Assembly: GCF_004363555.1 (NCBI RefSeq)
Contig: NZ_SNZJ01000025.1
Span: forward strand, 1-64,000
DNA from: Halomonas ventosae
GTDB taxonomy: Bacteria; Pseudomonadota; Gammaproteobacteria; Pseudomonadales; Halomonadaceae
Length of the DNA: 64,000 nucleotides
Direction: 5' to 3'
Shown here piece after piece: positions 1-9,478 of the stretch. The notes beneath the pieces are model-generated. The model saw only the letters and a list, made by a program, of their open reading frames with translations. It did not search any database and had not been told where the DNA came from. How positions within the stretch are numbered: position 1 is the first letter of the stretch; every line of letters starts with the position of its first letter. A program made the position numbers and the translations under genes.

Positions 1-113
1 TCGACGCCGGCCTCGAGCATCGCCTCGAGGACCCCCTCCCGGTCGCTGGCCGGGCCCAGGGTGGCGACGATCTTGGTGCGACGGATGGGGGTGTGCAGTG
101 GGGTGGTCGACAT
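1..113 (-). CDS. pyk: Pyruvate kinase, N-terminal fragment (cut by window edge)
   Basis: This reads leftward from an ATG at 113-111 and runs off the window after about 37 codons. The visible start includes RRTKIVATLGPAS, the conserved N-terminal strand of pyruvate kinase, which converts phosphoenolpyruvate and ADP to pyruvate and ATP. A good Shine-Dalgarno (GGAGGAG) lies just upstream. It diverges from gap across a region with two HexR-like boxes, which fits glycolytic co-regulation. Which isozyme (PykA or PykF) cannot be decided from this fragment. Confidence 0.88.
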   Translation of the reverse strand, partial: MSTTPLHTPIRRTKIVATLGPASDREGVLEAMLEAGV

Positions 114-140
114 GTCGTGCTCCTCCGGTGGACGCGAGTT

Positions 141-159
141 GTTATCCGGTCACGATAAC
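141..159. promoter_or_regulatory. Inverted repeat GTTATC-N7-GATAAC upstream of pyruvate kinase
   Basis: This is a perfect 6-bp dyad with a 7-bp spacer, 28 bases upstream of the pyruvate kinase start codon. Its position suits an operator or a transcript-leader structure. I do not recognise the cognate regulator. Confidence 0.35.
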
Positions 160-167
160 GCTTTCAA

Positions 168-182
168 GGTAAGTTTACTACA
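168..182. promoter_or_regulatory. Putative HexR box 1 between pyk and gap
   Basis: The 15-mer GGTAAGTTTACTACA reads TGTAGTAAACTTACC on the other strand. It resembles the HexR consensus, a TGTA-type dyad around an AT-rich centre. HexR is an RpiR-family, KDPG-responsive regulator known to control pyk and gap in several gammaproteobacteria. No hexR gene is visible here, so the assignment rests on motif and context only. Confidence 0.5.
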
Positions 183-302
183 TTGTGGCCGATGCCGGCC
201 TTCCCTTGTGGCTCGGCGAAAGCCTCTTTCTTATGGCGGAAGCTATCGGGTGTGTGGGTTTGCGGGCAGTGGCATCCGGTGTCAGGGTGAAGAGCGATAT
301 GT

Positions 303-317
303 TGTAAAGTTACTAAA
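303..317. promoter_or_regulatory. Putative HexR box 2 between pyk and gap
   Basis: TGTAAAGTTACTAAA is a second HexR-like dyad 135 bp from the first (start to start). It lies 177 bp upstream of the gap start codon. Two related boxes in one divergent intergenic region are stronger than either alone. Confidence 0.5.
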
Positions 318-493
318 AAGTGCTTGAGCCTTGGACAGGACTGGTCCACATTATGGGGCAGATGACACGTGGCCACCGCGCAGGGATGAACGATCGCGCA
401 GGCACGATTCGAGCCGGGCGCTCGCCAGGACCCGCTGGCCCATCGGCTCCGCCACGACCCATAGAACGCTACTGGACCGAGGAGAACAACGCC

Positions 494-1516
494 ATGACGC
501 TCAAGATCGCCATCAACGGTTTCGGCCGCATCGGCCGCAACGTGCTGCGTGCGCTTTTCGAGAACGGCTACCGCAATCGCGTGCAGGTGGTCGCCATCAA
601 CGATCTCGGCGACCCGGCGCTCAATGCGCACCTGCTGCGCCATGACACCGTGCACGGTCACTTCCCCTTCGCCGTCGAGCACGACGAGGAGAGCATGACC
701 GTGGATGGCGAGCGCATCGCCATCCTCTCCGAGCGGGACCCCGCGGCACTGCCGTGGAAGGCCCTGGGCGTGGACCTGGTGATGGAGTGCACCGGCCTCT
801 TCACCAAGCGCGAGGCCGCCGCCAAGCACCTCGCGGCCGGCGCCGAGCGGGTGCTGATCTCGGCGCCAAGCCCCGATGCCGACGCCACTGTGGTGTACGG
901 CGTCAATGAGGACGTGCTCACGCCCGAACACAAGGTGGTCTCCAACGCCTCCTGCACCACCAATTGCCTGGCCCCGGTGGCCCAGGCGCTGCACCAGGCG
1001 GTGGGCATCGAGAACGGCCTGATGACCACGGTGCACGCCTACACCAACGACCAGAACCTCTCCGACGTCTACCACAAGGACCCCTATCGGGCACGCAGCG
1101 CCACGCACTCGATGATCCCCACCAAGACCGGCGCCGCCGCCGCGGTGGGCCTGGTGCTGCCGGAACTGTCGGGCAAGTTCGATGGCCTGGCCGTGCGCGT
1201 GCCGGTGATCAACGTCTCGCTGGTCGACCTGGTGTTCACCGCCGGTCGCGACACCACCAGGGAAGAGATCAACGAGATCGTGGCCAACGCCGCCGAGGCC
1301 TCCCCGGTGCTGGCGGTCAACGCCCAGCCGCTGGTCTCCATCGACTTCAACCACGATGCTCACTCCTCGACCTTCGATGCCAACCACACCCGGGTGAACG
1401 GCCGCCTGGTCAAGGTGATGGCCTGGTACGACAACGAGTGGGGATTCTCCAACCGCATGCTGGATACCGCCCTGGCCATGCACGCCGCCGCAGGGCACAA
1501 GCGCGACGCCGCCTGA
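494..1516 (+). CDS. gap: Glyceraldehyde-3-phosphate dehydrogenase, type I
   Basis: It encodes the 340-residue NAD-dependent enzyme that converts glyceraldehyde-3-phosphate to 1,3-bisphosphoglycerate. The nucleotide-binding NGFGRIGR is at residues 8-15. The catalytic cysteine is in ASCTTNC (Cys154), and the C-terminal YDNEWG is present. The frame is open further upstream, but the ATG at 494 starts with the family's normal [11 protein letters not shown] and follows a GAGGAG ribosome-binding site. It diverges from pyruvate kinase, and HexR-like boxes lie in the long leader. Whether it acts in glycolysis or gluconeogenesis cannot be told from the sequence. Confidence 0.96.
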   Translation: MTLKIAINGFGRIGRNVLRALFENGYRNRVQVVAINDLGDPALNAHLLRHDTVHGHFPFAVEHDEESMTVDGERIAILSERDPAALPWKALGVDLVMECTGLFTKREAAAKHLAAGAERVLISAPSPDADATVVYGVNEDVLTPEHKVVSNASCTTNCLAPVAQALHQAVGIENGLMTTVHAYTNDQNLSDVYHKDPYRARSATHSMIPTKTGAAAAVGLVLPELSGKFDGLAVRVPVINVSLVDLVFTAGRDTTREEINEIVANAAEASPVLAVNAQPLVSIDFNHDAHSSTFDANHTRVNGRLVKVMAWYDNEWGFSNRMLDTALAMHAAAGHKRDAA

Positions 1517-1629
1517 TGGCTGGCCGTCCCTGACGGTCACCCTTGCAGCGTGCGGTATGATGACGCCGGGCCACCACCGTGGCCCGGCGTCGTCTCGTGA
1601 CGAGGATGGATGAAACCCAAGGAAGGCCC

Positions 1630-2376
1630 ATGTCGCTCCCTGACTACTCCTGGCTGGCCTGGACCCTCATCGTGGTGTCCACATACCTCACCGGTGTCTC
1701 CAAGGGCGGGTTCGCCGGCGGCTTCGGCACCCTCTCGGTGCCGCTGATGGCGCTCGCCATCGGCCCCGTCGAGGCGGCCGGCCTGCTGCTGCCGCTGCTG
1801 CTGGTGATGGATGCCTTCACGGTGAAGGCCTGGTGGGGGTATCACGACCCTACCGAGGTGCGTCGTGTGCTTCCGGGGCTGGCCATCGGGGTGGTCATCG
1901 GCACCCTGCTGATCGGTCGCCTGGACGAGGATGGCGTGCGCCTGCTGCTGGGCGTGATCTCCCTGCTGTTCGCTGCCTACATGCTGCTCAAGCCGGGGGC
2001 GGGGCGTCCCCTCTCGACCCGCTGGGCACTGCCGGCCGGTGTTGGCTGCGGCTTCACCAGCTTCCTGGCCCATGCCGGGGCGCCGCCGCTCAACCTCTAC
2101 CTGGTTCCCCGGCGGCTGAGCAAGCAGGCCTTCATCGCCACCAGCGCGATCCTCTTCGCCGCGGTCAACCTGATGAAGCTGCCGCCCTACCTGTGGCTCG
2201 GCGAGATCAACCTGACGAGTGCCGGGGCCTCGCTGCTGCTGGTACCGGTGGCCTGGGCCGGGGTGCGCAGCGGCCTGTGGCTGCAGCACCGGGTCAGCGA
2301 GCGGCTCTTCTACCGCCTGGTGATCCTGGCCATGGCCATCGTCGGTGTGCAGCTGCTGCTCCGGGCGCTGGGCTGA
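1630..2376 (+). CDS. TauE/SafE-family membrane transporter (sulfite/sulfonate exporter family)
   Basis: This is a 248-residue inner-membrane protein with about seven or eight hydrophobic segments. It has the family's early GVSKGGFAGGFG motif (about residues 22-33) and a glycine-rich repeat in the second half (FLAHAGAPP). The family exports sulfite, sulfoacetate or related organosulfur anions, but the substrate here is unknown. The ATG at 1630 is chosen over in-frame starts at 1579 and 1606 because AAGGAAG lies at the right distance. It ends 3 bases before the convergent aspartokinase stop, and no sulfur-metabolism genes sit beside it. Confidence 0.85.
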   Translation: MSLPDYSWLAWTLIVVSTYLTGVSKGGFAGGFGTLSVPLMALAIGPVEAAGLLLPLLLVMDAFTVKAWWGYHDPTEVRRVLPGLAIGVVIGTLLIGRLDEDGVRLLLGVISLLFAAYMLLKPGAGRPLSTRWALPAGVGCGFTSFLAHAGAPPLNLYLVPRRLSKQAFIATSAILFAAVNLMKLPPYLWLGEINLTSAGASLLLVPVAWAGVRSGLWLQHRVSERLFYRLVILAMAIVGVQLLLRALG

Positions 2377-2379
2377 GCC

Positions 2380-3675
2380 TCAGGCCGGGATGTGCCAGGT
2401 CCCCCGGCACTGGCTGCCGGGGAAGACGCGCTGGGCGGTATCGGCGTTGCGCCGTTCGGCGAGGCTGTCGCGTCCGGCGCCCAGGGCTGCGAGCAGGGCG
2501 TCGTCGGCATGGCGCACAGTGAGCAGGGTCAGGTCGTCGCGACGCGCCACCGCGTAGTCGTCGCACAGCGACGCGACCAGCGGCTCCAGGCGCTCGGGGT
2601 GGCCGTCCAGGCACAAAGAGAGACGCATGGCGCCGCTGTCGATCAGGCCGGCATGCAGCCCGGCCGCCACCAGACGGCCGAGGATGTCGTGCTGGCGGGC
2701 CTCGTCCATGAAGGCGAAGTCCCGGGGGCGGATCTCCAGCAGCGTCTGCGCCTCGCGCAGGATAAGGGAGGGCGTCTGAGTGTCGAACCGGGTGTCGCGG
2801 CCGATGGTGCTTGGCGGCGCCTCCAGGTCCTCGAAGGAGCGCACCGTCAGCGGGATCGCCTTCTGCTGCAGCGGCCCCAGGGTCTTGGGGTGGATCACCT
2901 TGGCGCCGTGCCAGGCCAGCTCGATGGCCTCGCCGTAGGAGATCTGCTCGAGCTGTTCCGCATTGTCGAAGCGCCGCGGGTCGGCATTGAAGAGCCCGGG
3001 CACGTCCTTCCAGATGGTGACCTCCTCCGCGTCCAGGCAGTGGGCGAGGATCGCCGCGCTGAAGTCGGAGCCCTCGCGGCCCAGGGTGGTCGAGGCGCCC
3101 TCGGCGGTGCCGCCGATGAACCCTTGGGTGACGCGGATCCTGCCGTCGTCGCTATCCAGGCCGCGCACCCGCTCGGCGGTGGCCTGCCAGTCGACGTTGG
3201 CCGCCTGGTGGCAGTCGTCGGTGACCACCAGCTCCCGGGCATCGAGCCACTGGGTGGCCATGCCGGCTTCCTCGAGCCAGGCACTGACGATGGTGGTGGA
3301 GAGCAGCTCGCCGAAGCAGACGGTCTGGTCGTAGTGGAAGGGGCGCTCGCGGCCCGCATGGCGGCGATGGCGGCGGTCGAGCTCGGTGATCAGTGCCTCG
3401 ACCCGCTCCGCCACGGGGCCGGTCCTGGTGCCGAACAGGCTCTCCACCGCGGCCAGGTGCTCCCGGCGCAGGGTCTCGAGGCGGTCGCGATAGTCGTCGT
3501 CCTCGCCCTCCCGTGCCGCTTCCAGCAGCGCCTCCAGGGCATTGGTGGTCTTGCCCATGGCCGAGACCACCACCACCAGGGGACGCGCCCGGAAGCGGGC
3601 CAGCAGCTCCCCCAGTCGGCGGATTGCCGCGGCGTCCTGGATCGAGGCACCGCCGAACTTGAAGACCTGGGTCAT
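2380..3675 (-). CDS. Aspartate kinase, single-domain type resembling Bacteroidota enzymes
   Basis: This 431-residue protein phosphorylates aspartate, the first step towards aspartate semialdehyde. It has KFGGAS at residues 6-11, the EGSDFSAAI nucleotide/aspartate motif, and WKDVPGLFNADPR. The C-terminal regulatory part (RPRDFAFMDEA onward) is a diverged ACT-like module. As I remember it, it resembles Bacteroidota aspartokinases more than the usual proteobacterial LysC with two clear ACT domains. The ATG at 3675 begins exactly at the conserved MTQVFKFGG. It lies downstream of the carboxynorspermidine genes on the same strand, 220 bp away and beyond a terminator. Aspartate semialdehyde is a substrate of that pathway, so a supply role is plausible but unproven. 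Confidence 0.85.
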   Translation of the reverse strand: MTQVFKFGGASIQDAAAIRRLGELLARFRARPLVVVVSAMGKTTNALEALLEAAREGEDDDYRDRLETLRREHLAAVESLFGTRTGPVAERVEALITELDRRHRRHAGRERPFHYDQTVCFGELLSTTIVSAWLEEAGMATQWLDARELVVTDDCHQAANVDWQATAERVRGLDSDDGRIRVTQGFIGGTAEGASTTLGREGSDFSAAILAHCLDAEEVTIWKDVPGLFNADPRRFDNAEQLEQISYGEAIELAWHGAKVIHPKTLGPLQQKAIPLTVRSFEDLEAPPSTIGRDTRFDTQTPSLILREAQTLLEIRPRDFAFMDEARQHDILGRLVAAGLHAGLIDSGAMRLSLCLDGHPERLEPLVASLCDDYAVARRDDLTLLTVRHADDALLAALGAGRDSLAERRNADTAQRVFPGSQCRGTWHIPA

Positions 3676-3821
3676 CCGAATCCTCCCGCCGTTCGCTGTG
3701 GTCACGGGTGCTACCTTGCGTGAAATCGCCGCTCGGGGAAAGGGCATGACGCCGCTGGCCAGGCGGTAGGTGGCTGTCGGCTGCCTCGTCGCCTCCAAGG
3801 CATGAACCCACGGCGGACCAG

Positions 3822-3853
3822 AAAGGCGACAGGCACCCTTGGGTGCCTGTCGC
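3822..3853 (-). terminator. Rho-independent terminator after nspC
   Basis: The hairpin has arms GCGACAGGCACCC (3826-3838) and GGGTGCCTGTCGC (3841-3853). Read leftward it is followed by TTTCT. It sits 43 bp beyond the nspC stop and should separate that operon from the aspartokinase gene. Confidence 0.75.
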
Positions 3854-3895
3854 GTTCTGCCTGTCGTGGCATGCCTGCCGGGCCCTTCGCGGGCG

Positions 3896-5053
<1,158 letters not shown>

Positions 5054-5059
5054 CGTGGG

Positions 5060-6259
<1,200 letters not shown>

Positions 6260-6536
6260 GGGGGTTCGAATCCAGATCGGGAAAATATCAACAATGGTAG
6301 GGTCTTATCGGTAATTGGAGCGCCTTGGCGCGTCCGGACCCGATGCCACCCCGGTCTCACTCTCGCCTGGCCGGTCGCATGGGCCGGCGAGTGGGCGCTG
6401 ATAATGGCTCCCCCTGAGGCTGGTCGCAAGAGGTTTTCGCGTCAAGGCTAATACGAAAGTCGGGGGTGGGCTCAGCCGGTTTCTCGAGCCCTCTGCAGGT
6501 CGACGCGCGGGTGAGGCAGGTTCGGCAGGCCGGAAA
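6260..6536. other. Gene-free stretch between polyamine operon and tmRNA
   Basis: I see no credible gene here. The left part must hold the promoter of the leftward polyamine operon; it is locally AT-rich near 6280-6320, but no clean -35/-10 pair stands out. An imperfect hairpin with arms CTCGCC/GGCGAG and inner GGCC/GGCC lies at about 6363-6398. Confidence 0.5.
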
Positions 6537-6560
6537 CGAAAAAAGCGCCCGTAGGCGCTT
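6537..6560 (-). terminator. Terminator of ssrA
   Basis: The 7-bp stem AAGCGCC/GGCGCTT has a CGTA loop. An A-run (T-run in the leftward transcript) lies on its downstream side, 16 bases past the mature tmRNA end. Confidence 0.85.
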
Positions 6561-6575
6561 GATTCGTCGACTGTT

Positions 6576-6955
6576 TGGTGGAGGCGGCGGGAATTGAACC
6601 CGCGTCCGCCGGCACTCACCCATTGGCTCTACATGCTTAGTTTCGTCTTTTGATTTAACGCGACTGGCTCCGACGAGCAGGATCCAGCCACGCGATTCCT
6701 CTGAGTTTTAACGACCGGCGAGAGGACACCACCGATCGCGATCCCATCAGTCGTCGCTCGTATCCCCTCCGTGATGAATGGGCACATCACTTCGGGGCCG
6801 GGCTAGAAGCTAGCGGCGTTTAAGCTGCCAGCGCGCCCTGAGCGTAGTTGTCGTCGTTTGCGACTATTCAATCGTGATGTTGTATTTACGAGATACATCA
6901 CGCTCTCGGCATGCACCTCAGGGATTGTCACCGGCGTCGAAACCGTGTCGCCCCC
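6576..6955 (-). ncRNA. ssrA: tmRNA (10Sa RNA)
   Basis: This is a one-piece tmRNA of about 380 nt, read leftward. The 5' end GGGGGCGACACGG pairs with the 3' CGCCTCC to form the tRNA-like acceptor. The T-arm GGGAATTGAACCC (as seen on the + strand) and an encoded CCA are present. The tag frame at 6861-6820 encodes ANDDNYAQGALAA followed by TAA, with the usual ANDDNYA start and LAA end. It rescues stalled ribosomes together with SmpB, encoded just upstream on the same strand. Confidence 0.97.
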
Positions 6956-6995
6956 GTAATGCGCATCCTAACAGGATGTGCGGTTCTGTGACACC

Positions 6996-7487
6996 TCAGG
7001 CCTTGGTTTGTTCCCGCATGATGCGACCCTTCTGGCGCTGCCAGTCGCGGTCCTTCTCGGTGGCCCGCTTGTCGTGCAGCTTCTTGCCGGTCACCAGGGC
7101 CAGCTCGCACTTCACCCGGTTGTTCTTCCAGTAGAGCTTGATCGGCACGCAGGTGTGGCCCTTCTCCTGGCTGCGCGAGAAGATCTTGGCGATCTCCTTG
7201 CGATGCAGCAGCAGCTTGCGGGTGCGCGTCGGGTCCGCCACCTCGTGGGTGCTGGCGGTGTTGAGCGGCATGATATGGCTGCCCAGCAGCCAGGCCTCAC
7301 CGTTCTTGACCAGGATGTAGGTGTCGGTGAGCTGCGCCTTGCCGGCCCGCAGGCTCTTCACTTCCCAGCCGGCCAGCACCAGGCCGGCCTCGAAGGTCTC
7401 GTCGATGTGGTACTCGAAGCGAGCCTTCTTGTTCTGGGCGATGACGTTGTTGCCGGGCCCCTTGCTCTTGCCTTTCTTGTTGGCCAT
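6996..7487 (-). CDS. smpB: SsrA-binding protein SmpB
   Basis: This is a 163-residue RNA-binding protein that delivers tmRNA to stalled ribosomes. Family motifs are [26 protein letters not shown] (split here as [19 protein letters not shown]) and [11 protein letters not shown]. The basic C-terminal tail ([19 protein letters not shown]) is the part that enters the ribosomal mRNA channel. The ATG at 7487 gives the usual MANKKGK start. It lies immediately upstream of ssrA and diverges from ratA. Confidence 0.97.
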   Translation of the reverse strand: MANKKGKSKGPGNNVIAQNKKARFEYHIDETFEAGLVLAGWEVKSLRAGKAQLTDTYILVKNGEAWLLGSHIMPLNTASTHEVADPTRTRKLLLHRKEIAKIFSRSQEKGHTCVPIKLYWKNNRVKCELALVTGKKLHDKRATEKDRDWQRQKGRIMREQTKA

Positions 7488-7615
7488 GAAACCTCGTGTC
7501 CTGTATCTGCCGGTGGCGCTGCCCCTTCGATGTGGGGGGAAGCGTGGTACCATTCAAGGCCTGAAATAACCGCTCATGATACGCCCTGGGCACTGTGAAG
7601 TCAGCGGAGAGCTCA

Positions 7616-8050
7616 ATGCCAACGGTCAATCGGTCCGCCATGGTGCGGCACACCCCCAAGGACATGTTCGACCTGGTCAACGACTTCGAGCGTTATCCGG
7701 AATTCCTGCCCGGCTGCCGGCGCGCGCGCCTGCTCGAGCGCGACGACTCGCACCTGATCGGCGAGATGACCCTGGGGCGGGCCGGGATCGAGCAGAGCTT
7801 CACCACCCGCAACGACCTGATCGAGCCCGAGCGCATCGAGATGTCGCTGGTCAGCGGCCCCTTCAAGCGCCTGCGGGGCCGCTGGCTGTTCCTGCCCATG
7901 GGCGAGCGGGCCTGCAAGGTGAGCCTCGAGCTGGAGTTCGAGTTCGCCAACCGCCTGCTGGGCATGGCCTTCGGCAAGCTCTTCCAGCAGGTGGCCGGCC
8001 AACTGGTGGACTCCTTCACCCGCCGGGCGGACAACCTCTATGGCCGCTAG
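7616..8050 (+). CDS. ratA: RatA-type SRPBCC (START-like) protein, coenzyme Q-binding family
   Basis: This is a 144-residue Coq10/RatA-family protein. It has the conserved DLVNDFERYPEFLPGC near the N-terminus and ends in the family's FTRRADNLYG. E. coli RatA was reported to block ribosome subunit association, while Coq10-type members bind ubiquinone; the role here is open. The ATG at 7616 has GGAGAG upstream and is preferred to the GTG at 7595. It overlaps rnfH by 11 bases, the usual arrangement. Confidence 0.9.
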   Translation: MPTVNRSAMVRHTPKDMFDLVNDFERYPEFLPGCRRARLLERDDSHLIGEMTLGRAGIEQSFTTRNDLIEPERIEMSLVSGPFKRLRGRWLFLPMGERACKVSLELEFEFANRLLGMAFGKLFQQVAGQLVDSFTRRADNLYGR

Positions 8051-8354
8051 CGAACCCGCCATGCTCGAGGTCGAGGTGGCCTTCGCGCTGCCCGAACGGC
8101 AGCGCATCATCCCGCTCGCGGTGCCCGAGGGCACCACGGCGCGCCAGGCGGTGGCAATGGCGGGGCTGGAAGAAGCGTTTCCGGAACTGCCCCCGGCCAC
8201 CTTCCTCGAGGCCGACCTGGGGATCTTCGGCAAGCGGCTGCGCGACCCGGACGCGGTGCGGCTGCGCGCCGGGGACCGCGTCGAGGTCTATCGCCCGCTG
8301 CAGCTCGACCCCAAGGCGGCGCGCAGCGCGCGGGCCGCCCGCGAGAAACGCTGA
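8040..8354 (+). CDS. rnfH: RnfH-family ubiquitin-fold protein (RatB)
   Basis: This is a 104-residue beta-grasp protein with VEVAFALPERQ near the start and the conserved DRVEVYRPLQLDPK before a basic tail. The function is not established; the family is named for its link to Rnf clusters in some species and is commonly paired with ratA. The ATG at 8040 overlaps the ratA stop, suggesting translational coupling. An ATG at 8061 is a possible shorter start. Confidence 0.9.
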   Translation: MAASEPAMLEVEVAFALPERQRIIPLAVPEGTTARQAVAMAGLEEAFPELPPATFLEADLGIFGKRLRDPDAVRLRAGDRVEVYRPLQLDPKAARSARAAREKR

Positions 8355-8411
8355 CGCCCCGCCCGGCGAGGGCCGGCACGGGGCGTCAGCAAGGGATACC
8401 GCTCGGCGCGA

Positions 8412-8840
8412 TCAGGGGCGGTCCGGGGTGACGTTGTCGATGGGCTCCATCTGGGTGTCCGAGGCCCCCTCGACGCGGGGGCCGGTCCCCTGGTCCTCGG
8501 GCAGCTTGATGTCACCGGCGATATCGCCCTCGCTCTCGATGCCGGCCAGGCGCTCGCCCTGGAAGGTGAGGGTGACCCGGCGCTGCTCCACGCCGCCATA
8601 GGCCTCGTCGAGGCGATAGACATAGTCCCACTGGCTGGCATCGAAGGGCGCCTCGAGCAGCGGGCTGCCCATCAGGTCGACCACTTGCTGTCGGCTCATG
8701 CCCGGCCGCAGCTGCTCGACCATGGCCTCGGTCACCAGGTTGCCCTGGGGCAGGTCGCGCTTGTACACGCCGAAATAGCTGCAACCGCTGATCATCAGCA
8801 GGGCGAGGGAAAGGGTGACGATTCTGGTCAGCTTTTGCAT
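8412..8840 (-). CDS. bamE: Outer membrane assembly lipoprotein BamE (SmpA/OmlA)
   Basis: This is a 142-residue lipoprotein subunit of the BAM complex, which inserts beta-barrel proteins into the outer membrane. It has a lipoprotein signal peptide with lipobox ISGC (acylated Cys about residue 20). The SmpA/OmlA core follows, with LRPGMSRQQVVDLMGSP, WDYVYR and a C-terminal beta-strand region. The tail after about residue 110 is low-complexity. It diverges from fur, the order also found in Pseudomonas. Confidence 0.94.
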   Translation of the reverse strand: MQKLTRIVTLSLALLMISGCSYFGVYKRDLPQGNLVTEAMVEQLRPGMSRQQVVDLMGSPLLEAPFDASQWDYVYRLDEAYGGVEQRRVTLTFQGERLAGIESEGDIAGDIKLPEDQGTGPRVEGASDTQMEPIDNVTPDRP

Positions 8841-8869
8841 TTGCGCCTGTTCTTCACTATCGTGGATTC

Positions 8870-8887
8870 GGTCGATCATAACCGACC
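8870..8887. promoter_or_regulatory. Dyad in the bamE-fur intergenic region
   Basis: GGTCG-N8-CGACC lies in the 72-bp gap between the divergent bamE and fur genes. On the bamE strand a TATGAT -10-like hexamer lies inside it. On the fur strand a TTGCAT/TATCGT pair with 17-bp spacing lies just upstream. No convincing Fur box is visible. Confidence 0.3.
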
Positions 8888-8912
8888 CTACCCGATACTG
8901 CGAAGAGCGACC

Positions 8913-9359
8913 ATGGCCGACCAGAACCATGAATTGCGCAAGGCCGGTCTCAAGGTGACCCTGCCGCGCGTCAAGATCCTGCAGATCCTCGAGAATGCCT
9001 CCGAGCAGCACCACCTGAGTGCCGAGGATGTCTACAAGACCCTGCTGGATGCGGGCGAGGACGTGGGCCTGGCCACCGTCTATCGCGTGCTGACCCAGTT
9101 CGAGTCCGCCGGCCTGGTGATCCGCCACAACTTCGATGGCGGGCATGCGGTCTTCGAGCTCTCCCAGGAGGAGCACCACGATCATATGGTGTGCCTGGAG
9201 AGCGGCGAGATCATCGAATTCTTCGACGAGACCATCGAGCGTCGCCAGCAGGAGATCGCCGAGGAACACGGCTTCGAGCTGGTGGACCACGCCCTGGTGC
9301 TCTACGTCAGGCCGCGTGGCTCACGGGCGACCCGCCAGGAAGGCATCCAGAAGAAGTGA
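8913..9359 (+). CDS. fur: Ferric uptake regulator Fur
   Basis: This is a 148-residue metal-responsive repressor. It has an N-terminal winged helix with the recognition segment GLATVYRVLTQFE, then a dimerisation domain with the metal motif HHDHMVC. Only one cysteine is present (CLES instead of the CxxC seen in E. coli Fur), so it lacks the structural zinc cysteine pair, as I recall for the P. aeruginosa protein. It probably controls iron uptake genes outside this window. Confidence 0.96.
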   Translation: MADQNHELRKAGLKVTLPRVKILQILENASEQHHLSAEDVYKTLLDAGEDVGLATVYRVLTQFESAGLVIRHNFDGGHAVFELSQEEHHDHMVCLESGEIIEFFDETIERRQQEIAEEHGFELVDHALVLYVRPRGSRATRQEGIQKK

Positions 9360-9389
9360 CCTCGCCTTGCTGAACCCGGCAGGCAGACG

Positions 9390-9423
9390 ACTGCGGCCCC
9401 GATCTCCGGATCGGGGCCGCAGT
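9390..9423. terminator. Strong hairpin between convergent fur and recN
   Basis: A 14-15 bp GC-rich stem (arms 9390-9404 and 9409-9423) has a TCCG loop. There is no T-run, so its role as an intrinsic terminator is uncertain, but the convergent-gene position fits a bidirectional stop. Confidence 0.55.
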
Positions 9424-9478
9424 GCGTTAGCGCTAGTGTAAAGGCTTGGCGTCACGGCCGGGCGAGCGGCACGGGGGC

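Noticed and set aside
320..493. 58-codon N-terminal extension of gap
   Set aside because: The extension has no GAPDH homology and the ATG at 494 has a good ribosome-binding site.
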